NCBI GenBank assembly: GCA_964036045.1
Contig: OZ038383.1
Span: 65,353,725 to 65,417,724 of the forward strand
DNA: 64,000 nucleotides
Direction: 5' to 3'
DNA from: Eutreptiella sp. 'Long Island Sound 2002'
Taxonomy: Eukaryota; Euglenozoa; Euglenophyceae; Eutreptiales; Eutreptiaceae
Shown piece by piece: positions 24,101 through 35,623 of this stretch; position 1 is the stretch's first letter; each line of letters opens with the position of its first letter. The position numbers and the translations under genes are program-made. Under the pieces are notes generated by a model. The model had not been told where the DNA came from and did not search any database. It worked only from the letters and a program-made list of their open reading frames with translations.

Positions 24101-24464
24101 GGGACCCATCACCAACCCCACAGCGCGCGCTCCTTCAAGCTGGCTTTGCGCGCTGTGGGGGCGGCACGAGGGCGTGCGGGGGGGGGCGCCTCCTGCCTGG
24201 GTGTGGGGCGTCCGGGGTCGGGCGCTTCCCCACCCACGACTGCCCGCCCTCTGGGCGGGCTGCTGGGGCCCACTACCCACTGGCTGTGGGTGCGGGGGGG
24301 TGCGGGCGTGGGGACCCGTCACCAACACCACAGCGCGCGCTCTCGCGAGCTGGCTTTGCGCGCTGTGGGGGCGGCATGAGGGTGCCCGGGGGGGGCGCCT
24401 CCTGCCTCGGTGTGGGGCCTCCGGGGTCGGGCGCTCTGCCATCCCCAAATGCCCGCCCTCTGGG
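21185..24464. repeat. GC-rich 208-bp satellite array, left part (about 16 monomers)
   Basis: Head-to-tail monomers of about 206-212 bp, with one shorter copy near 23,150. Each contains the perfect inverted repeat GCCCGCCC-TCT-GGGCGGGC, for example at 22,591-22,609, and usually two canonical G-quadruplex motifs, for example at 22,637-22,662 (G3-N3-G7-N3-G3-N3-G4) and 22,548-22,571 (G3-N3-G4-N5-G4-N2-G3). Monomers fall into two loose types distinguished by CACGAG/CATGAG and by CTCTTTCGAG/CTCTTGCGAG. The array stops abruptly inside a hairpin at 24,464. Confidence 0.97.
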
Positions 24465-25162
24465 TGGCACCTATGATTTTGTGGGGCATTCTGCGGCCAA
24501 AACCGCATTTACGCTACCGCACTGGATCTGAAACGGCTTACTGGATCTGAAACGGCCGCGGTGCCAAAAATTTGTCGTTCAAACATGAATTTTTGCAAAA
24601 TCCATTGCTTGAATACATTTGATTCCTTGGCACAAAAGTCTGGATGTGTCAGAACATTACAATGCTGTGGTTGAATCTAAAGATGCCTGCCAAAAGTCGT
24701 TTTAATATTGTTGTTCTGCTGTTTTTGTGCTGCTCAGCTGTAGTGCAGATCGATCCGGACATTTCCGGCTATTGACTGCTAAATTTTGACACAACATTTC
24801 TGACTAACGCTAAGTACTAATTGCCTTCGTTTTGCCTTGCTTGCAAACACAACGTTGAACTGGTGAGAACTGTTGAGAACTGAGGTCCCTGGGACTTCAT
24901 TTGTGTTGCTGGTAAAGGTTTCGGAACAGTTGACAGTTGACGTGCTGTGCACTTGCTTGTGTTGTGCCTTCTTTGCCCGGTCTTGGCTCTGTGAGTTTAC
25001 TCTTTGCCTGATTTGTTGCAAAGCCTGTTCTGCAACCCTTGACTCTCCCTTGAAAGGGATCTCCTGTGGTGCAGAAGTACCCATTCCAACGGTCAGGCTT
25101 TGTAGCTCATCTTTGGCAAACATCTCAAACTTGCAGGCACGGGCCCTTTGCACCGCACAATG

Positions 25163-25715
25163 CTCAAAAGAACTAGGCTTCACAAAGGTTGGCAGGTGTT
25201 TGAAATGACAATGAGAACTGAGGTGTGTGGTTAACTGAGAAGTCAGTTTGAACTCGTCCCACCCTACGATGCTCAAAAGAACTTTGCTTCACAAAGGTTG
25301 GCACAGGTTTTTGAACTGACTTTGAGAACTGAGGTGTGCAGGTAACTCAGAACTCGGCTTGAACTGGTTGCAGCGTACGAGGCTCCAAAGAACTTCGCTT
25401 CACAAAGGTTGCCACAGGCTTTTGAAATGACGATGAGAACTGAGGTGTGTGGTTAACTGAGAACTCGTTTTGAACTGGTCGCACCGTACGAGGCGCTAAA
25501 GAACTTCGCGTCACAAAGGCTGGCCCAGGTTTTTGAAATGACGATGAGAACTAAGGTGTGTGGTTAACTGAGAACTCGGTTTGAACTGGTCGCAGGTTCG
25601 AACTGGTCGCAGCGTACAAGGCGCTAAAGAACTTCGTGTCACAAAGGTTGGCCCAGGTTTTTGAAATAAAGTTGAGAATTGAGGTGAGTGGGTAACTGAG
25701 AACTCGGTTTGTGGT
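25163..25715. repeat. Five-copy tandem repeat of about 110 bp
   Basis: Units begin near 25,163, 25,271, 25,382, 25,495 and 25,623, each with AAAGAACT, then TCACAAAGG and TTGAGAACTGAGGTG or a close variant. The fourth unit carries a short internal duplication of GAACTGGTCGCA. The units are diverged from one another by several bases. No function is evident; they lie upstream of the open frame at 26,386 and could be promoter or transposon sub-terminal repeats. Confidence 0.85.
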
Positions 25716-25791
25716 GCAGTGGTGGTTCCAGCTGTCTTGAATGGTTGAGAACTGCTGTAAGGAACTGGATGTGTACTGCCGGTGAACGGCA

Positions 25792-25810
25792 TGCTGCTGC
25801 TGCTGCTGCT
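25792..25810. repeat. TGC trinucleotide run
   Basis: About six uninterrupted TGC triplets, followed after one extra T by two more. Confidence 0.85.
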
Positions 25811-26342
25811 TGCTGCTGCCTGTTTTGTGTCACTCCTGGTTTTCCACTTCCGTGCACAGTATACTTCGAGTTGACTTTGGGCATGGGCCTGATTTCGAGG
25901 ACCTTCCACCTACGGGCATTCTTCACCTGCTTCGCGTTGCCCTCCACTTCTGCACCGTGGTGCTCTGCAATGGGCTGCTGCACTCTGGCGCTGGGCAACA
26001 GGCTTCACTGAAGGTCCTTTTGGGCCTGCTTTTTGGATTTCACTCTGGGTTTCGTGACCTCCGAGGTCGTTTTGGGCATCCTGGTTGGGCTTCACTCTGA
26101 TTTCCGTGACCTGGGGCTGCTGATTTTGGTGGATTTCAGTTGACTTCGTCATTCTTGAACTGCAAGTGGAGATCTGTGCTGCTGGTGGTGGATTTGCAGC
26201 AAGTGTGTTTTGTGTTGCCACACTCCAGTATGTAGCAGTTTATTCATTGTGCACACACCCAAAAATCTGCCCCCCCCCCCCCGCTCAGTTGAGGTGTTGT
26301 GTACAACCCCAAGGATCCCCCCCCCCCCGGGGGCTCTGCACA

Positions 26343-26378
26343 CTTTTGCCTCTTACCTATCATCAATTTCCTCCCTAG
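26343..26378 (+). promoter_or_regulatory. Candidate 3' splice site ahead of the 26,386 frame
   Basis: A pyrimidine-rich stretch ends in CTCCCTAG, with AG at 26,377-26,378, seven bases before the ATG at 26,386. This is the shape of a eukaryotic intron acceptor. If it is used, one or more upstream exons may lie within 24,465-26,340. No donor was identified. Confidence 0.35.
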
Positions 26379-26385
26379 ACTGACA

Positions 26386-28070
26386 ATGTTAACCCCAAAG
26401 GACATAGAAGGGCAGTTTATCTGTAGCGATGTCATCCTCCGACAAGTCCGCCCTGATGCAGTGATTACTGCTGCCACTCTGGGCGTAAAACTGCGTGAGC
26501 CAGTGTGGGCCCTGTGGGGTTCTATGCGTCCACTTGGTACACCCAGTACCACCATACCTGTGACCCTGCTGGCGGCTCGTGGTGAAGTTGTTACTGGGCC
26601 TAGAACCAAGGCCAACCCAGGCCTGGTAGAGGTGAGATACAAGCAGGAGAAGGGCAAGACATTTTGGCACCCACTGAGAGACATCCTCCCCATGGAACAA
26701 TTACCACCAGGCTGCAGGGAGTTTCACCCGGACGTGATTATAGAATCTGAACAAGCAGAGGAAACGGATACCAGTGGGTCAGACACTTCTTATGCTGCAG
26801 AATCCGATGAGGAGGCAGCAAGCCGCAAGCGCACAGCGCAGGGTACCCCTGGTAGTGGTCACAAGGCCAAGAAGAAGGCCAAACCGGCAGCCAAGAAGGC
26901 CAAAAAAGCCCCTGGTCGTTGTGTTGAACGAGAGGAGATATTACGGATGGCTGCTCAAATAGAGGAAACCCGGAATGTACCAATGGACGTACTCAAAACA
27001 TATTCAAAGGCTTCCCTCCATGCTCTGTTGGAACAATTTGAGTTGTACTTTCCACAAAGTGCAAAGCACGACATGTTGGTGCTACGCCTGAAGCAGGCAG
27101 TGGAGGCTGGCAAGAACCGTCCCCGTTTGGTGCCACCAGAGATGCCTGCAGGGGCATACGGGTACAGCAGATTTCAAGAGCAGGCAGTGGATGGCACCAA
27201 CGTGGACATTGCACACCCTGAGGACAAGGCACAGGATGTGGCCAACATGGGGGTGCATGACCATGTAGGACAGCAAAAGCAAAGCCCAGTGCGGGACCAA
27301 CATGGTACAGGACTGCCTGAGTCCCCTGTGCGGCTAGAGCATGATGACGAATCAGCCACACCACGCACTCCTGAGGTCGCACGTGCCTTGGATGGAGCAT
27401 TTAATTCTGCCGATACTTGGTTCCCATATCTGGATTTTGATGAGTTGCTGAATGCGTCTTCTCAGCCCAGTAGTGGACCTGCAGTACCAACGGAGGATTC
27501 CAAGGCCACAGAGCCTCCAGCACCCGAACCAGAGGATGACACCCGGGGCTCGGGCGGTAGTGTGGCAGATTCAGGGGTTACAAGGTCCCCAGTGGTGGGA
27601 GGAGGAATGCTGGGTACCATGCGTCCACTCCCACAAGAGGGTTTAGGAGTATGTGTTCGTAAATTGCCATTGGCAAAGATTGTGCTGCAAAAGGCGCAAC
27701 ATGCTTTTGGGCATGTTGGGCGTGGTGACTGGGCGCATGATGAGGCAGCAGTCAATCTGAAATTGTTGCCCCTGCATGCAGTGCGGGATGGGGCCTCTTT
27801 GTCAAATGACTTTGCGGCCATCATGCAGAAGCTAGGGACGACTGGAGACTACCCATATGTCGGAGGCTATTTAGCCAAAATTAGTTCTGGTACAGGGTAC
27901 ACAAGTGCATGGGCTGAGCTACGTGTGGGATACACTATTTTTGTGCCCTTGAAACCTACATTGTGGAGCATGAAGGTTGCTGGAGCTGACATTGCAATCC
28001 GGAACGGTGAGATCCTGCAAGTGCCAGCCATGGATGAGCGTCAAACGCTCAAACAGCCACATGAACCTCT
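26386..28070 (+). CDS. Unrecognised nuclear-type protein, C-terminus cut by the satellite junction
   Basis: From ATG at 26,386 the frame is open for 561 codons up to the junction at 28,070 and then runs 112 codons into satellite DNA before TGA at 28,405-28,407. The N-terminal 120 residues form a globular part (VKLREPVWALWGSM, FWHPLRDILPM). An acidic Ser-rich stretch and a Lys-rich run (HKAKKKAKPAAKKAKKAP, about residues 165-182) follow, resembling a nuclear localisation signal, then a short helical SAP-like region (SKASLHALLEQFELYF). An acidic, Pro-rich disordered region leads to a second globular part (about 425-545) with FGHVGRGDW and PYVGGYLAKI. I know no family that matches. Codon-like composition and length make it a real, recently active gene or element protein, now truncated. 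Confidence 0.6.
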
Positions 28071-31000
28071 TGGCGGGCTGCCGGGGCCCACTAGCCACTG
28101 GCTGTGGGTCCGGGGGGGTGCGGGCGTGGGGACCCGTCACCAACCCCACAGCGCGCGCTCTTTCGAGCTGGCTTTGCGGGCTGTGGGGGCGGCACGAGGG
28201 CGCCCGGGGGGGGGCGCCTCCTGCCTCGGTGTGGGGCGTCCGGTGTCGGGCGCTCTCTCACCTCCGACTGCCCGCCCTCTGTGCGGGCTGCCGGGGCCCA
28301 CTACCCACTGGCTGTGGGTGGGGGGGGCTGCGGACGTGGGGACCCGTCACAAACCCTACAGCGCGCGCTCTTGCGAGCTGGCTTTGCTCGCTGTGGGGGC
28401 GGCATGAGGGTGCCTGGGGGGGCGCCTCTTGCCTGGGTGTGGGGCGTCCGGGGTCGGGCGCTCTCCCACCCCCGACTGCCCGCCCTCTGGGCGGGCTGCC
28501 GGGGCCTACTACCCACTGGCTGTGGGTGCGGGGGGGTGCGGGCGTGGGGACCCATCACCAACCCCACAGCGCGCGCTCCTTCAAGCTGGCTTTGCGCGCT
28601 GTGGGGGCGGCACGAGGGCGTCCGGGGGGGCGCGTCTCCTGCCTGGATGTGGGGCGTCCGGGGTCGGGCGCTCTCCCACCCACGACTGCCTGCCCTCTGG
28701 GCGGGCTGCCGGGGCCCACTACCCACTGGCTGTGGGTGCGGGGGGGTGCGGGCGTGTGGACCCGTCACCAACCCCACAGCGCGCGCTCCTTCAAGCTGGC
28801 TTTGCGCGCTGTGGGGGCGGCACGAGGGCGTCCGGGGGGGCGCGTCTCCTGCCTGGGTGTGGGGCGTCCGGGGTCGGGCGCTCTCCCACCCACGACTGCC
28901 TGCCCTCTGGGCGGGCTGCCGGGGCCCACTACCCACTCGCTGTTGGTGCGGGGGGGTGCGGGCATGGGGACCCGTCACCAACCCCACAGCGCGCGCTCTT
29001 GCGAGCTGGCTTTGCGCGCTGTGGGGGCGGCACGAGGGCGCCCGGGGGGGGGGTGCCTCCTGCCTGGGTGTGGGGCGTCCGGGGTCGGGCGCTCTCCAAC
29101 CCCCGACTGCCCGCCCTCTGGGCGGGCTGCCGGGGCCCACTAGCCACTGGCTGTGGGTCCGGGGGAGTGCGGGCGTGGGGACCCGTCACCAACCCCATAG
29201 CGCGCGCTCTTGCGAGCTCGCTTTGCGCGCTGTGGGGACGGCATGAGGGTGCCCGGGGGGGCGCCTCTTGCCTGGGTGTGGGGCGTCCGGGGTCGGGCAC
29301 TCTCCCAGCCCCGACTGCCCGCCCTCTGGGCGGGCTGCCGGGGCCCACTACCCACTGGCTCTGGGTGCGGGGGGGTGCGGGCGTGGGGACCCGTCACCAA
29401 CCCCACAGCGCGCGCTCTTTCGAGCTGGCTTTGCGCGCTGTGGGGGCCGCACGAGGGCGCCAGGGGGGGGGCACCTCCTGTCTGGGTGTGGGGCGTCCGG
29501 GGTTGGGCGCTCTCCCACCGACGACTGCCCGCCCTCTGGGCGGGCTGCCGGGGCCCACTACCCACTGGCTGTGGGAGCGGGGGGGTGCTGGCGTGGGGAC
29601 CAATCACCAGCCCCACAGCGCGCGCTCTTGCGAGCTGGCTTTGCGCGCTGTGGGGGCGGCATCAGGGTGCCCGGGGGGAGCGCCTCTTGCCTGGGTGTGG
29701 GGAGTCCGGGGTCGGGCGCTCTCCCACCCCCGATTGCCCGCCCTCTGGGCGGGCTGCCGGGGCTCACTACCCACTGGCTGTGGCTGCAGGGGGGGTGCGG
29801 GCGTGGGGACCCGTCACCAACCCCACAGCACGCGCTCTTGCGAGCTGGCTTTGCGCGCTGTGGTGGCGGCATGAGAGTGCCCGGGGGGGCGCCTCTTGCC
29901 TTGGTGTGGGGCGTCCGGGGTTGGGCGCTCCCCCACCCCCGACTGCCCGCCCTCTGGGCGGGCTGCCGGGGCCCACTACCCACTGGCTCTGGGTGCGGGT
30001 GGGTGCGGGCGTGGGGACCCGTCACCAACCCCACAGCGCGCGCTCTTTCGCGCTGGCTTTGCGCGCTGTCGGGGCGGCACGAGGGCGCCCGGGGGGGGGC
30101 GCCTCCTGTCTGGGTGTGGGGCGTCCGGGGTCGAGCGCTCTCCCACCCACAACTGCCCGCCCTCTGGGCGGGCTGCCGGGGCCCACTACCCACTGGCTGT
30201 GGGAGCGGGGGGGTGCGGGCGTTGGGACCCGTCACCAGCCCCACAGCGCGCGCTCTTGTGAGCTGGCTTTGCGCGCTGTGGGGGCGGCATGAGGGTGCCC
30301 GGGGGGGGCGCCTCTTGCCTGGGTGTGGGGCGTCCGGGGTCGGGCGCTTACCCAACCCCGACTGCCCGCCCTCTAGGCGGGCTGCTGGGGCCTACTACCC
30401 ACTGGCTGTGGCTGCAGGGGGCCGCGGGCGTGGGGACCCGTCACCTACCCCACAGCGCGCGCTCTTTCGAGCTGGCTTTGCGCGCTGTGGGGGCGGCACG
30501 AGGGCGCCCGGGGGGGGCGCCTCCTGCCTGGGTGTTGCACGTCCGGGGTCGGGCGCTCTCCCAACCCCGACTGCCCGCCCTCTGGGCGGGCTGCCGGGGC
30601 CCACTACCCACTGGCTGTGGGTGCCGGGGGCCGCGGGCGTGGGGACCCGTCACCGACCCCACAGCGCACGCTCTTTCGAGCTGGCTTTGCGCGCTGTGGG
30701 GGCGGCACGTGGGCGCCTGGGGGGGGTGCGCCTCCTGCCTGGGTGTTGGGCGTCCGGGGTCGGGCCCTCTCCCACCCCCGACTGCCCGCTTTCTGGGTGG
30801 GCTGCCGGGGCCCACTACCCACTGGCTGTCGGTGCGGGGGGGTGCGGGCGTGGGGACCCGTCACAAACCCCACAGCGCGCGCTCTTGCGAGCTAGCTTTG
30901 CGCGCTGTGGGGGTGGCATGAAGCTGCCCGGGGGGGCGCCTCCTGCCTGGGTGTGGGGCGTCCGGGGTCGGGCGCTCCCCCACCCACGACTGCCCGCCCT

Positions 31001-32460
31001 CTGGGCGGGCTGGCGGGGCCCACTACCCACTGGCTGTGGGAGCGGGGGGGTGCGGGCGTGGGGACCCGTCACCAGCCCCACAGCGCGCGCTCTTGCGAGC
31101 TGGCTTTGCGCGCTGTGGGAGCGGCATGAGGGTGCCCGGGGGGAGCGCCTCTTGCCTGGGTGTGGGGCGTCCGGGGTCGGGCGCTCTCCCACCCCCGACT
31201 GCCCGCCCTCTGGGCGGGCTGCCGGGGCCCACTACCCACTGGCTGTGGGTGCGGGGGGGTGCGGGCGTGGGGACCCGTCACCAACCCCACAGCGCGGGCT
31301 CTTGCGAGCTGGCTTTGCGCGCTGTGAGGGCTGCACGAGGGCGCCCGGGGGGGGGCGCCTCCTGCCTGGGTGTGGGGCGTCTGGTGTCGGGCGCTCTCCC
31401 ATCCCCGACAGCCCGCCCTCTGGGCGGGCTGCCGGGGACCACTACCCGCTGGCTGCGGGTGCGGGGGGGGTGCGGGCGTGGGGACCCGTCACAAACCCCA
31501 CAGCGCGCGCTCTTGTGAGCTCGCTTTGCGCGCTGTGGGGGCGGCATGACGATGTCCGGGGGGGCGCCTCCTGTCTGGGTGTGGGGTGTCCGGGGTCAGG
31601 CGCTCTCCCACCCCCGACTGCCCGCCCTCTGGGCGGGCTGCCGGGGCCCACTACCCACTGGCTGTGGGTGCGGGGGGATGCGGGCCCGGGGACCCGTCAC
31701 CAACCCCACAGCGCGCGCTCTTGCGAGCTGGCTTTGCGCGCTGTGGGGGAGGCATGAGGGTGCCCGGGGAGGGCGCCTCTTGCCTGGCTGTGGGGCGTCC
31801 GGGGTCGGGCGCTCTCCCACCCCCGACTGCCCGCCCTCAGGGCGGGCTGCCGGGGCCCACTACCCACTGGCTGTTGGTGCGGGGGGGTGCGGGCGTGGGG
31901 ACCCGTCACCAACCCCACAGCGCGCGCTCTTTCGAGCTGGCTTTGCGCGCTGTGGGGGCGGCACGAGGGCGCCCGGGGGGGGCGCCTCCTGCCTGGGTGT
32001 GGGGCGTCCGGTGTCGGGCGCTCTCCCAACCCCGACTGCCCGCCCTCTGGGCGGGCTGCTGGGGCCCACTACCCACTGGCTGTGGGTGCGGGGGGCCGCG
32101 GGCGTGGGGACCCGTCACCAACCCCACAGCGCGCGCTCCTTCGAGCTGGCTTTGCGCGCTGTGGGGGCGGCACGAGGGCGCCCGGGGGTGGGGCGCCTCC
32201 TGCCTGGGTGTTGGGCGTCCGGGGTCGGGCGCTGTCCCATCCCCGACTGCCCGCTTTCTGGGTGGGCTGCCGGGGCCCACTACCCACTGGCTGTGGGTGC
32301 GGCGGGGTGCGGGCGTGTCACAAACCCCAAAGCGCGCGCTCTTGCGAGCTAGCTTTGCGCGCTGTGGGGGCGGCATGAAGGTGCCCGGGGGGGCGCCTCC
32401 TGCCTGGGTGTGGGGCGTCCGGGGTCGGGCGCTCCCCCACCCCCGACTGCCCGCCCTCTG

Positions 32461-33510
32461 GGCGGGCTGCCGGGGCCCACTACCCACTGGCTGTGGGTGC
32501 GGGGGGATGCGGGCGTGGGGTACCCCGTCACCAACCCGACAGCGCGCGCTCTTTCGAGCAGGTTTTGCGCGCTTTGGGGGCTGCGCGAGGGCGCCCGGGG
32601 GGGGGGCGCCTCCTGCCTGGGTGTGGGGCGTCCGGGGTTGGGCGCTCTCCCACCCCCGACTGCCCGACCTCTGGACGGGGTGCCGGGGCCCACTACCCAC
32701 TGGCTGTGGGTGCGGGGGAGTGCGGGCGTGGGGACCCGTCACCAACCCCATAGCGCGCGCTCCTGCGAGCTGGCTTTGCGCACTGTGGGGGCGGCACGAG
32801 GATGCCCGGGGGGGGCGCCTCTTGCCTGGGTGTGGGGCGTCCGGGGTCGGGCGCTCTCCGACCCCCGACTGCCCGCCCTCTGGGCGGGTTGCCGGGGCCC
32901 ACTACCCACTGGCTGTGGGTGCGGGGGGGTGCGGGCGTGGGGACCCGTCACCAACCGCACAGCGCGCGCTCTTGCGAGCTGGCTTTGCGCGCTGTGGGGG
33001 CGGCATGAGGGTGCCCGGGGGGGGGCCTCTTGCCTGGGTGTGAGGCGTCCGGGGTCGGGCGCTCTCCCACCCCCGACTGCCCGCCCTCTGGGCGGGCTGC
33101 CGGGGCCCACTACCCACTGGCTGTGGGTGCGGGGGGGTGCGGGCGTGGGGACCCGTCACCAACCCCACAGCGCGCGCTCTTGCGAGCTGGCTTTGCGCGC
33201 TGTGGGGGCGGCATGAGGATGCCTGGGGTGGGCGCCTCTTGCCTGGGTGTGGGGCGTCCGGGGTCGGGCGCTCTCTTACCCCCGACTGCCCGCCCTCTGG
33301 GCGGGCTGCCGGGGCCCACTACCCACTGGCTGTGGGTGCGGGGGGGTGCGGGTGTGGGGACCCGTCACCAACCCCACAGCGTTCGCTCTTTTGCGCTGGC
33401 TTTGCGCGCTGTGGGGGCGGCACGAGGGCGCCCGGGGGGGGGGCGCCTCCTGCCTGGGTGTGGGGCGTCCGGGGTCGGGCGCTCTAACACCCCGGACTGC
33501 CCGCCCTCTG
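32461..33510. repeat. Five-monomer higher-order block, copy 1
   Basis: This 1,050-bp block recurs directly at 33,511-34,560. Diagnostic variants shared by both copies include GGGGTACCCCG at 32,518 and 33,568, GCGTTCGCTC near 33,379 and 34,429, and CTCTAACACC near 33,482 and 34,532. Confidence 0.92.
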
Positions 33511-34560
33511 GGCGGGCTGCCGGGGCCCACTACCCACTGGCTGTGGGTGCGGGGGGATGCGGGCGTGGGGTACCCCGTCACCAACCCGACAGCGCGCGCT
33601 CTTTCGAGCAGGTTTTGCGCGCTTTGGGGGCTGCGCGAGGGCGCCCGGGGGGGGGGCGCCTCCTGCCTGGGTGTGGGGCGTCCGGGGTTGGGCGCTCTCC
33701 CACCCCCGACTGCCCGACCTCTGGACGGGCTGCCGGGGCCCACTACCCACTGGCTGTGGGTGCGGGGGAGTGCGGGCGTGGGGACCCGTCACCAACCCCA
33801 TAGCGCGCGCTCCTGCGAGCTGGCTTTGCGCACTGTGGGGGCGGCACGAGGATGCCCGGGGGGGGCGCCTCTTGCCTGGGTGTGGGGCGTCCGGGGTCGG
33901 GCGCTCTCCGACCCCCGACTGCCCGCCCTCTGGGCGGGTTGCCGGGGCCCACTACCCACTGGCTGTGGGTGCGGGGGGGTGCGGGCGTGGGGACCCGTCA
34001 CCAACCGCACAGCGCGCGCTCTTGCGAGCTGGCTTTGCGCGCTGTGGGGGCGGCATGAGGGTGCCCGGGGGGGGGCCTCTTGCCTGGGTGTGAGGCGTCC
34101 GGGGTCGGGCGCTCTCCCACCCCCGACTGCCCGCCCTCTGGGCGGGCTGCCGGGGCCCACTACCCACTGGCTGTGGGTGCGGGGGGCTGCGGGCGTGGGG
34201 ACCCGTCACCAACCCCACAGCGCGCGCTCTTGCGAGCTGGCTTTGCGCGCTGTGGGGGCGGCATGAGGATGCCTGGGGTGGGCGCCTCTTGCCTGGGTGT
34301 GGGGCGTCCGGGGTCGGGCGCTCTCTTACCCCCGACTGCCCGCCCTCTGGGCGGGCTGCCGGGGCCCACTACCCACTGGCTGTGGGTGCGGGGGGGTGCG
34401 GGTGTGGGGACCCGTCACCAACCCCACAGCGTTCGCTCTTTTGCGCTGGCTTTGCGCGCTGTGGGGGCGGCACGAGGGCGCCCGGGGGGGGGGCGCCTCC
34501 TGCCTGGGTGTGGGGCGTCCGGGGTCGGGCGCTCTAACACCCCGGACTGCCCGCCCTCTG
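33511..34560. repeat. Five-monomer higher-order block, copy 2
   Basis: A near-identical copy at an offset of 1,050 bp. By eye I found only two base differences, 32,680 versus 33,730 and 33,137 versus 34,187, so this duplication is far younger than the spread between individual monomers. Confidence 0.92.
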
Positions 34561-35623
34561 GGCGGGCTGCCGGGGCCCACTACCCACTGGCTGTGGGTGC
34601 GGGGGGGTGCGGGCGTGGGGACCCGTCACAAACCCCACAGCGCGCGCTCTTGCGAGCTGGCTTTGCGCGCTGTGGGGGCCGCATGAGGCTGCCCGGGGGG
34701 GCACCTCTTGCCTGGGAGTGCGGCGTCCGGGGTCGGGCGCTCTCCCACCCCCGACTGCCCGCCCTCTGGGCGGGCTGCCGGGGCCCACTACACACTGGCT
34801 GCCGGTGCGGGGGGGTGCGGGCGCGGGGACCCGTCACCAACCCCACAGCGCGCGCTCCTGCGAGCTGGCTTTGCGCGCTGTGGGGGCGGCACGAGGGCGC
34901 CCGGCGGGGGGCACCTGCTGCGTCGGTGTGGGGCGTCCGGGGTCGGGCGCTCTCCCACCCCTGACTGCCCGCCCTCTGGGCGGGCTGCCGGGGCCCACTA
35001 CCCACTGGCTGTGGGTGCGGGGGGGTGCGGGCGTGGGGACCCGTCACCAACCCCACAGCGCGCGCTCTTGCGAGCTGGCTTTGCGCGCTGTGGGGGCGGC
35101 ATGAGGATGCCCGGGGGGGCGACTCGTGCCTGGGTGTGGGGGGTCCGGGGTTGGGCGCTCTCCCACCCCCGACTGCCCGCCCTCTGGGTGGGCTGCCGGG
35201 GCCCACTACCCACTGGCAGTTGGTGCGGGGGGGTGCGGGCGTGGGGACCCGTCACAAACCCCACAGCGCGCCCCCTTTGAGCTGGCTTTGCGCTCTGTGG
35301 GCGCGGATGAGGGCGTCCGGGGGGGGGCGCCTCCTGCCTGGGTGTGGGGCGTCCGGGGTCGGGCGCTCTCCCACCCCCGACTGCCCACCCTCTGGGCGGG
35401 CTGCCGGGGCCCACTACCCACTGGCTGTGGGTGCGGGGGGGGTGCGGGTGTGGGGACCCGTCAGGAACCCCACAGCGCGCGCTCTTGCGAGCTGGCTTTG
35501 CGCGCTGTGGGGGCGGCATGAGGATGCCCGGGGGGGCGACTCGTGCCTGGGTGTGGGGCGTCCGGGGTCGGGCGCTCTCCCACCCCCGACTGCCCGCCCT
35601 CTGGGCGGGCTGCTGGGGCCCAC

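Larger units (their letters stand above)
24465..28070. mobile_element. Foreign segment of about 3.6 kb inserted in a satellite hairpin
   Basis: The satellite is interrupted after GCCCGCCCTCTGGG and resumes with CGGGCTGCC, so the break lies inside the palindrome. The flanks are CCTCTGGG (24,457-24,464) and CCTCTTGG (28,066-28,073), 7 of 8 matching, which could be an imperfect target duplication or microhomology. Composition is much less GC-rich than the array. The segment holds a 110-bp tandem repeat, a CTG run, two C homopolymers and an open frame crossing its right edge. No terminal inverted repeats or LTRs are visible, so the class of element, if it is one, is unknown. Confidence 0.75.

Noticed and set aside
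24465-28070. LTR retrotransposon or TIR transposon identity for the inserted segment
   Set aside because: No direct terminal repeats and no inverted termini could be matched, and the frame shows no RT, integrase or transposase motif. It is left unclassified.
29268-31757. 829-codon open frame on the plus strand, and many similar long frames through 20,400-41,400 on both strands
   Set aside because: They lie in a tandem satellite whose monomer length varies between about 206 and 212 bp, so the same DNA is read in changing phase. Openness reflects very high GC and few stop-capable sites. No motif other than the repeat is present.
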